DNA from: Proteobacteria bacterium UBA664
Lineage (GTDB): Bacteria; Pseudomonadota; Gammaproteobacteria; UBA7966
Reading direction: 5' to 3'
Assembly (NCBI GenBank): GCA_002299125.1
Contig: DBNU01000182.1
Span: 1-5,950 of the forward strand
DNA length: 5,950 bases
Shown: positions 1-4,114 of the stretch, piece after piece
How the letters are laid out: each line of letters begins with the position of its first letter
Numbering within the stretch: the first letter of the stretch is position 1
Made by a program: the position numbers and the translations under genes
The notes under the pieces: generated by a model
Databases searched by the model: none
What the model was told of the DNA's origin: nothing
Seen by the model: the letters and a program-made list of their open reading frames with translations, nothing else

Positions 1-6
1 CAGCCA
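1..6 (+). tRNA. Possible 3' end of a tRNA (tRNA-Gln-like CAGCCA)
   Basis: The window opens with CAGCCA, and a strong intrinsic terminator begins only 6 bases later. Bacterial tRNA-Gln genes typically end in an acceptor strand ...CCCCA followed by discriminator G and CCA, so these six bases fit the last residues of such a tRNA. A terminator this close to a CCA end is also typical of a tRNA gene. Six bases alone prove nothing and the body of the gene lies outside the window, so this is an inference from end sequence plus context. The alternative is the 3' untranslated tail of an unrelated + strand gene. Confidence 0.3.
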
Positions 7-11
7 ATCCG

Positions 12-44
12 GAAGCCCGCCCGTGTGCGGGCTTCTTCTTTTTT
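12..44 (+). terminator. Rho-independent terminator
   Basis: A perfect 9-bp stem, GAAGCCCGC (12-20) pairing with GCGGGCTTC (27-35), encloses a 6-nt loop and is followed by a T-rich tail (36-44, ending in six T). The T tract lies only on the right side, so the terminator serves transcription on the + strand, that is, a gene ending at or before the left edge of the window. On the minus strand the hairpin lacks a following T tract, so it is a poor intrinsic terminator for the minus-strand yahK gene. Confidence 0.9.
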
Positions 45-129
45 CGGCTGCCGCGCGCTGACACCCACCGACCCGGAGCACAGCAGCGGATGCCACAGCC
101 GTTGGCGGGAGGGATCCGGGTACTTTCCG

Positions 130-1191
130 TCAGGCCAGCGTGGCGATGTCGATGACGAAGCGGTATTGCACGTCCCCGCGCAGCATTCGCTCATAGGCGG
201 CGTTGATTTCGTCGGCGCGGATCAGCTCGATGTCGGCGAGGATGCCGTGCAAGGCGCAGAAATCGAGCATCGCCTGCGTCTCGGGGATACCACCGATGAC
301 CGAGCCGTGGATGCCGCGGCGCTTCAGCAGCAGATTGAAGACGTTGGGGAATGGATGCGGCGTGGCCGGAGCGCCCACCAGCACGAGTTGGCCGTCGCGC
401 TTGAGCGTGACCAGCAGTGCATCGAGGTCGTGTTCCGCAGCGACGGTGTCGAGGACCAGATCGAAGCGGCCGGCCTGCGCCGCCATGGCCGCGGAGTCGC
501 GGGAGATGACCACCTCATGCGCACCCAGCGTCAGCGCCGACTCGCGCTTGCATTCGGAGGTGGTGAACGCCACCACCTGAGCACCCATGGCACGCGCAAG
601 CTTGATGCCCATGTGCCCCAGGCCGCCGATGCCGACCACACCCACCGTCTTGCCCGGACCGGCCTGCCAGTGGCGCAAGGGTGAGTAGGTGGTGATGCCC
701 GCGCAAAGCAGGGGCGCCACCGCCGCCAGCTGCGATTCCGGATGCCGGATTGCCAGCACGAAGCGCTCATCGACCACGATGCGCTGCGCGTAGCCACCCA
801 GCGTGTGGCCAGGCGCATCGGCCGTGGGGCCGTTGTACGTGAACACCAGATTGTTGCAGTAGTTCTCCAGGCCATCCTGGCAATCGGGGCACTGGCGGCA
901 ACTGTCCACCAGACAGCCCACGCCGACGAGGTCACCGACCTCGTGACGCGTCACCTGTGCGCCCACGGCCGTCAGGCGCCCGACAATCTCATGGCCGGGG
1001 ACACAGGGGTAGAGCGTGCCTGCCCATTCGGCGCGGACCTGATGGATATCCGAGTGGCACACACCACAGAAGAGGATGTCGATCACCACATCGTGCGCCC
1101 CGAGGGCGCGACGCGGAATGGTCAGAGGCTCCAGGGCGCGGTCTGCGGCATGCGCGCCGTAGGCACGCGCGGACGCTGGGTTCGTGGTCAT
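130..1191 (-). CDS. yahK: Zinc-dependent, NADP(H)-preferring alcohol/aldehyde dehydrogenase (YahK/CAD-type)
   Basis: This 353-residue cytosolic medium-chain dehydrogenase would reduce aldehydes to alcohols with NADPH, or run the reverse. The catalytic zinc ligands are visible as Cys45 (GVCHSD), His67 (PGHE) and Cys163 (LLCAG). Four structural-zinc cysteines lie at 98, 101, 104 and 112. The Rossmann glycine motif GIGGLGH is at 187-193. The following strand ends FTTSE (209-213) rather than in an acidic residue, which suggests NADP(H) preference. Similarity to E. coli YahK (349 aa, from memory) runs the whole length, including HTLGGY, SPLRHWQAGPG and ERMLRGDV, and ends with it. The ATG at 1191 is chosen because GGAGG lies 8 nt upstream and YahK homology starts there; the frame continues 26 codons further upstream to an ATG at 1269 that lacks support. 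The cupin gene lies 99 nt upstream on the same strand. Family assignment is very secure; the in vivo substrate is unknown. Confidence 0.95.
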   Translation of the reverse strand: MTTNPASARAYGAHAADRALEPLTIPRRALGAHDVVIDILFCGVCHSDIHQVRAEWAGTLYPCVPGHEIVGRLTAVGAQVTRHEVGDLVGVGCLVDSCRQCPDCQDGLENYCNNLVFTYNGPTADAPGHTLGGYAQRIVVDERFVLAIRHPESQLAAVAPLLCAGITTYSPLRHWQAGPGKTVGVVGIGGLGHMGIKLARAMGAQVVAFTTSECKRESALTLGAHEVVISRDSAAMAAQAGRFDLVLDTVAAEHDLDALLVTLKRDGQLVLVGAPATPHPFPNVFNLLLKRRGIHGSVIGGIPETQAMLDFCALHGILADIELIRADEINAAYERMLRGDVQYRFVIDIATLA

Positions 1192-1199
1192 GCTGCATT

Positions 1200-1204
1200 C
1201 CTCC
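1200..1204 (-). promoter_or_regulatory. Ribosome binding site of yahK
   Basis: The minus strand reads GGGAGG here, with GGAGG ending 8 nt before the ATG at 1191. This strong Shine-Dalgarno sequence decides the start codon over the upstream in-frame ATGs at 1257 and 1269. The ATG at 1257 has GAGG only 3 nt away, which is too close. Confidence 0.85.
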
Positions 1205-1260
1205 CGTGGGTCTGGAACGAAACCGGCCAGAGGCAACGCCCTGACCTTGTTGGCCATTTT

Positions 1261-1284
1261 CCTCGGCAAGCCAAGGTAGCTACC
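1261..1284. promoter_or_regulatory. Two abutting dyads in the cupin-yahK intergenic region
   Basis: Bases 1261-1276 form an inverted repeat CCTCGGC-aa-GCCAAGG with one G/T mismatch. It overlaps by two bases a perfect 10-bp palindrome GGTAGCTACC at 1275-1284. They lie in the 99-bp gap between the cupin stop and the yahK start, about 70-90 bp upstream of the yahK ATG, a plausible place for an operator of a separate yahK promoter. Neither has a T tract, so an intrinsic terminator is unlikely. I could not place convincing -35 and -10 boxes around them, and the regulator is unknown. Confidence 0.35.
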
Positions 1285-1290
1285 CGCTGC

Positions 1291-1698
1291 TCACGGCTCA
1301 CGGCTCGACGAATCCCCGGCCGCGTCGCCCGTTGTTTCGGCGACCCGCCGATCGATCTCCGGCCGCCAGGGCGGACTCACCAGCGCGAGAAAGCGCAGGT
1401 CACCCGCGCCGGTGTTCTCGATCCACTGCACCTCACCGCGCGGAATGAACACCGTATCCTCCGGCCCAAGGGACGCCGACCGTGCGCCAATGTGCATGCG
1501 CCCGCTGCCCTCGAGCAGGAAGTACACCTCGTCGTGGGAGAGGACATGCGCGTGGGTCCGTTCTCCCGGGCCAAGGCGCGCGAGTGCCAGCGAAAAGCCC
1601 AGGCCCGCTGCCTCCCGCGGTGGCTGCAGGATCTCACGGATGTAACATCCGTCGGGTGAATCCACCTCGGTGCATTCCGTCACCGTCCTGATCAGCAC
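1291..1698 (-). CDS. Small single-domain cupin protein
   Basis: This is a 135-residue cupin (conserved beta-barrel) protein if the GTG at 1698 is the start. Cupin motif 1 appears as PGERTHAHVLSHDEVYFLLEG (residues 44-64), giving candidate metal ligands His49, His51 and Glu57. Motif 2 is GPEDTVFIPRGEVQWIEN (about 78-95). The histidine usually found in PxGxxH is Gln91 here, and the HxH-to-Glu spacing is five residues rather than the common three or four, so metal binding may be altered or absent. The C-terminal 20 residues are polar and look disordered. GTG 1698 is preferred because GAGGTG lies just upstream and because the ATG at 1773 would overlap the divergent hemH by 43 nt. It lies upstream of yahK on the same strand and may be co-transcribed with it. 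No signal peptide or membrane segment is seen. Cupins of this size include small isomerases, dioxygenases and sugar-binding proteins; I cannot assign a function. Confidence 0.85.
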   Translation of the reverse strand: MLIRTVTECTEVDSPDGCYIREILQPPREAAGLGFSLALARLGPGERTHAHVLSHDEVYFLLEGSGRMHIGARSASLGPEDTVFIPRGEVQWIENTGAGDLRFLALVSPPWRPEIDRRVAETTGDAAGDSSSREP

Positions 1699-1702
1699 CA
1701 AC

Positions 1703-1708
1703 CACCTC
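1703..1708 (-). promoter_or_regulatory. Ribosome binding site of the cupin gene
   Basis: The minus strand reads GAGGTG, complementary to the anti-Shine-Dalgarno, followed by four bases and then GTG. It supports the GTG at 1698 as start and also lies in the 32-bp gap shared with the divergent hemH. Confidence 0.6.
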
Positions 1709-1730
1709 GCCCAATCTCGTTGAAGCCCCC

Positions 1731-2843
1731 ATGGCCCGCTATCCGCAAGCCTCCGACTACCGCCACGGTACACCAGCCCGAGTCGGTGTGCTCCTCACCA
1801 ACCTCGGCACGCCCGATGCGCCGACTCCGGCCGCACTGCGGCGCTATTTGGCCGAGTTCCTGTGCGATCCACGGGTAGTGGAGCTGCCACGCATCCTCTG
1901 GCTGCCCATCCTGTACGGGATCATCCTGAACACCCGGCCACGCCGCTCGGCCGCAGCCTACCGGCAGGTGTGGACCGAGGCCGGATCGCCACTGCTGGTC
2001 ACTGCCCGCCGTCAGCTCGCCGGTGTGCGTGAGCGGCTGGAAGCGCGTTTCCCCGGGCGCATCGTCTGCGCACTGGGCATGCGCTACGGCAATCCGTCGA
2101 TTGCCTCGGCCCTCACCACGCTCCAGAGTGAGGGTGTGCAACGCTTGGTTGTGCTACCGCTCTACCCGCAGTACTCCGCCGCCACGACCGGCTCGACGTT
2201 CGACGCCCTCGCCAGCACCTTCTCGCGCTGGCGCTGGCTGCCGTCCCTGCACATGCCGATGAGCTACCACGCCGAGCCCGGCTACATCGCCGCCCTCGCG
2301 GCCAGTGTGCGCGAGTACCGGGCGCAGAACGGCATGGGTGAGCGGCTGCTCTTCTCCTTTCACGGCATCCCACAGAGCTACTTCGACGGCGGCGACCCCT
2401 ACCACTGCCAGTGCCACATGACGGCGCGACTGGTTGCCGAGCAGTTGGGCCTCGGCCCGCAGGAATGGCAAGTGAGTTTCCAGTCGCGATTCGGGCCGCG
2501 TGCCTGGCTCAAACCCTACACGGACGAAACGGTACGCGAGCTGGCACGCTCGGGGGTACGGCGACTGGACGTGCTGGCCCCCGGCTTCTCGGCCGACTGT
2601 CTGGAGACATTGGAAGAACTCGCGCTGCAAAATCGCGAGTTCTTCGCGGCGGCCGGCGGTTCAGAACTCCATTACATCCCGGCGCTGAACGATCGCGCGG
2701 ACCACCTGGATTTCCTGGCGGACTTCATCGGCCGCGAGGTGGGTGGCTGGCCCGAGCTGGCACCCGGCTACAGCGCCGCCGGGGTGGCCGCGCTTGGCCG
2801 ACTGCAGAGCGAGCGCGCCTGCGCACTTGGGGCCGCGCGCTGA
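1731..2843 (+). CDS. hemH: Ferrochelatase (protohaem ferro-lyase)
   Basis: This enzyme inserts Fe2+ into protoporphyrin IX, the last step of protohaem synthesis, and acts in the cytosol or at the inner membrane face. The 370-residue product carries the family landmarks in order: GVLLTNLGTPDAPTP (18-32), GSPLL (85-89), ALGMRYGNPS (114-123), VVLPLYPQYS (140-149), the FSFHGIP motif with catalytic His211, FQSRFG (250-255), PYTDET (262-267), and PGFSADCLETLEE with conserved Glu292. E. coli HemH is about 320 residues. The extra length here is mainly a C-terminal tail of some 35 residues after FIGREVGGW (332-340) plus a slightly longer N terminus. A CxC pair (Cys226, Cys228) lies in GDPYHCQCHMTARL, a variant I believe is common in proteobacterial members. 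The start at 1731 is the only reasonable one: an in-frame stop lies at 1689-1691 and no other start codon follows before it. It has no clear Shine-Dalgarno sequence. The gene is divergent from the cupin and convergent with the DUF1499 gene. Confidence 0.97.
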   Translation: MARYPQASDYRHGTPARVGVLLTNLGTPDAPTPAALRRYLAEFLCDPRVVELPRILWLPILYGIILNTRPRRSAAAYRQVWTEAGSPLLVTARRQLAGVRERLEARFPGRIVCALGMRYGNPSIASALTTLQSEGVQRLVVLPLYPQYSAATTGSTFDALASTFSRWRWLPSLHMPMSYHAEPGYIAALAASVREYRAQNGMGERLLFSFHGIPQSYFDGGDPYHCQCHMTARLVAEQLGLGPQEWQVSFQSRFGPRAWLKPYTDETVRELARSGVRRLDVLAPGFSADCLETLEELALQNREFFAAAGGSELHYIPALNDRADHLDFLADFIGREVGGWPELAPGYSAAGVAALGRLQSERACALGAAR

Positions 2844-2867
2844 GCCGTCATTCCCGCGCCTCCCGTC

Positions 2868-2887
2868 ATTCCCGCACAGGCGGGGAT
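2868..2887. repeat. ATTCCCGC/GCGGGGAT palindrome (hairpin)
   Basis: This is an 8-bp stem with one G/T mismatch and a 4-nt loop (2876-2879), positioned 25 bases after the hemH stop. It is the best conserved part of the composite element and resembles the REP-type core. No U-rich tail follows on either strand. Confidence 0.75.
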
Positions 2888-2939
2888 CCAGTGTCGTTGT
2901 GCTGTGACCGTGGAGGGACTGGATCCACGCCGTGGCCTG

Positions 2940-2962
2940 CCCCCGAGTGTCGTTTTCGGGGG
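2940..2962. repeat. CCCCCGA/TCGGGGG hairpin
   Basis: A perfect 7-bp G+C-rich stem encloses a 9-nt loop, about 28 bases past the DUF1499 stop in the direction of that gene. It could mark the 3' end of the nitroreductase-DUF1499 transcript. It lacks a T tract on either side. Confidence 0.6.
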
Positions 2963-2989
2963 TGGGAACGATGGATTCCTCTCTCGCCC

Positions 2990-3493
2990 TCAGGCCGATG
3001 GGTGCCGCGGGTCGGCTGGCAGACGCTGCTCCACGCCCTCCAGGACATCCATCAGGTGGCGGCTGTTGCTGCCGAAGTCGACTGCACCTGAACGGCGGCG
3101 CGCGATGCCGGTGATGACACTGCCACCGTCCGTCGTCAGACCCACCTCGAGGATGATGCTGTCCTCGACCCCCAGGATGCGCGAAGTGGCCAGGATGTCG
3201 AAGCGACCACTGCGGCCATCCTCGCTCAAGAGCTTCCAGCCCAAGGCCGAGATGGTCACCCGCAGGGCGTCGGCGACCACCCGCGGCGGGTGGGGCCATG
3301 CCCGCGGACGCAGCTCCGGAAAGGGGCTGTCCGGGTCCAGGCGTGCGACGTGCTGACTGAGGTAGACCCCCAGACGCGCCCACGGCCCCGGCGGGTCCTG
3401 CCAAGGCAGGCGGTTCTGCCACAGCATCACCGTCACACCGAGGGTCGGGAGCAACAGCCCGAACAGGAGCAGCGAGTAGAGAAAGGCGCGCAC
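2990..3493 (-). CDS. DUF1499 family protein with N-terminal membrane anchor
   Basis: This protein of about 167 residues has one hydrophobic segment at residues 4-25 (FLYSLLLFGLLLPTLGVTVMLW), then a linker with SPFPELRPR, then a DUF1499 domain. The domain markers are ALGWKLLSED (about 83-92), DILATSRILGVEDSIILEV (99-117) and a C-terminal RRRSGAVDFGSNSRHL (132-147), matching the family's xSRxGxxDfGxNarRi signature. The family's biochemical role is unknown. The membrane segment suggests an inner-membrane protein with the domain outside the cytosol. The start is uncertain: GTG at 3493 puts the membrane segment at the N terminus, but its Shine-Dalgarno is weak. The frame is open up to an ATG at 3625, which would overlap the nitroreductase by 115 nt and is disfavoured. 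It lies 17 nt after the nitroreductase stop, so translational coupling is likely. Confidence 0.82.
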   Translation of the reverse strand: MRAFLYSLLLFGLLLPTLGVTVMLWQNRLPWQDPPGPWARLGVYLSQHVARLDPDSPFPELRPRAWPHPPRVVADALRVTISALGWKLLSEDGRSGRFDILATSRILGVEDSIILEVGLTTDGGSVITGIARRRSGAVDFGSNSRHLMDVLEGVEQRLPADPRHPSA

Positions 3494-3510
3494 CGGTCGG
3501 GGGTGCCCGC

Positions 3511-4074
3511 TCAGGGCAGTTCTACCCGGAAGCCGGTCGCGGGCCGCCGGTTGACGGGCGGCACCTCCGCGGGATAGCCGATCATCATCAGCCCGACGAC
3601 CTCCTCGGCCGCGCCGTCGATCCACATGAGTTCAAGAAACTCGCGCGTGCGGGTGACAGGGCCGGTGGTCCACTTCATGCCGATCCCCTCGCTCCAAAGC
3701 GCCAGCGCGAGATTCTGTGCGGCGCAGGCGCAGGCGGCGTAGTCCTCGCGGGCACGCAGGGGATCGGCGCTGCAGACCACAGTAAGCACCAGCCAGCGCG
3801 GCACCGCCCGCCACAGCGCCTCCTTTTCCGCTGCACGTTCCGGCCCGGCGCCGGCAGCAACCAGGCTTGTGTTGAGCGAGACCAGTTGCCGGGCGGTCTG
3901 GGGTCCGGGCAGATAGAAGCGCCACGGCTCGGTGAGCCCGTGATTGGGCGCAAGAACGGCCGCTGCGAGGGCGCGTTCGAGTGCGGCCTCCGGAATGGGG
4001 TCCGGCCGAAAGCGATGGATGGTGCGGCGCGTTTGCAGGATCTGCGCGAACTCACTGGCGGTATCCATGGTCAT
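3511..4074 (-). CDS. Nitroreductase family protein (YdjA-like, FMN-dependent)
   Basis: This 187-residue protein is the length of the compact YdjA-type nitroreductases (E. coli YdjA is about 183). Such enzymes use FMN as a homodimer to reduce nitro, quinone or enal-type substrates with NAD(P)H. Visible landmarks are the phosphate-binding TRRTIHRF near the N terminus (Arg16, Arg17), APNHGLTEPWRFYL (42-55) for flavin contact, EGIGMKWTTGP (129-139), and the C-terminal GLMMIGYPAEVPPVNRRP (161-178). The start is ATG 4074 or ATG 4068; neither has a clear Shine-Dalgarno, and the choice changes only two residues. The frame extends open to 4311, but that part is antisense to the divergent slt and has no homology. 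The DUF1499 gene follows in the same probable operon. The physiological substrate is unknown. Confidence 0.93.
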   Translation of the reverse strand: MTMDTASEFAQILQTRRTIHRFRPDPIPEAALERALAAAVLAPNHGLTEPWRFYLPGPQTARQLVSLNTSLVAAGAGPERAAEKEALWRAVPRWLVLTVVCSADPLRAREDYAACACAAQNLALALWSEGIGMKWTTGPVTRTREFLELMWIDGAAEEVVGLMMIGYPAEVPPVNRRPATGFRVELP

Positions 4075-4100
4075 GCAGGCAGCATAGCGTGGGGCCGCTG

Positions 4101-4107
4101 GGAGAGG
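4101..4107 (+). promoter_or_regulatory. Ribosome binding site of slt
   Basis: GGAGAGG ends 7 nt before the ATG at 4115. It favours that ATG over the in-frame ATG at 4109, which would leave almost no spacing. Confidence 0.7.
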
Positions 4108-4114
4108 GATGCAG

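Larger units (their letters stand above)
2845..2979. repeat. Composite REP/MITE-like intergenic repeat
   Basis: Almost the whole gap between the hemH stop and the convergent DUF1499 stop is built of repeats. CCGTCATTCCCGC occurs twice directly (2845-2857 and 2863-2875). The second copy opens the palindrome ATTCCCGC-acag-GCGGGGAT (2868-2887). GGATCCAGT (2884-2892) is inverted at 2918-2926. AGTGTCGTT occurs directly at 2890-2898 and 2946-2954. A hairpin CCCCCGA/TCGGGGG spans 2940-2962, and GATGGATTCC closes the element at 2970-2979. ATTCCCGC...GCGGGAAT palindromes next to ATCCAG are a familiar intergenic repeat type in several proteobacterial genomes (compare the Neisseria dRS3 core ATTCCC-N8-GGGAAT). 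The element contains no gene. It may act as a bidirectional RNA 3'-end stabiliser or attenuator for the two convergent transcripts, but no T tract supports intrinsic termination. Confidence 0.8.

Noticed and set aside
45..129. Gap between the left terminator and the yahK stop codon searched for a yahK terminator or small gene
   Set aside because: No stable hairpin with a T tract on the minus strand and no credible short coding frame with a ribosome binding site were seen.
943..954. Perfect 12-bp palindrome GTGACGCGTCAC next to GAGGTC-acc-GACCTC
   Set aside because: It lies deep inside yahK, where the encoded residues (VTRHEVGDLV) match the family, so codon use explains it; an operator there is unlikely.
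1289..1305. Short tandem repeat GCTCACG x2 at the cupin stop codon
   Set aside because: Two copies of a 7-mer over the stop codon are probably a small slippage event; at most it changed the last residues or the stop position of the cupin.
742..1659. Long + strand open frame (305 codons) antisense to yahK and the cupin gene
   Set aside because: It spans two well-supported genes and their intergenic gap on the opposite strand, resembles no family I know, and is expected in high-GC DNA where stop codons are rare.
2394..2420. CxC pair in HemH as a sign of an iron-sulfur cluster
   Set aside because: Only the motif-level CxC is visible and I cannot confirm the full set of cluster ligands; I believe this variant is common in proteobacterial HemH, so no cluster is claimed.
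2661..3422. 253-codon minus-strand frame crossing the repeat region and the DUF1499 gene
   Set aside because: It runs through the end of hemH, the repeats and the DUF1499 gene in another frame; its low-complexity Gly/Ala/Pro product has no recognisable domain.
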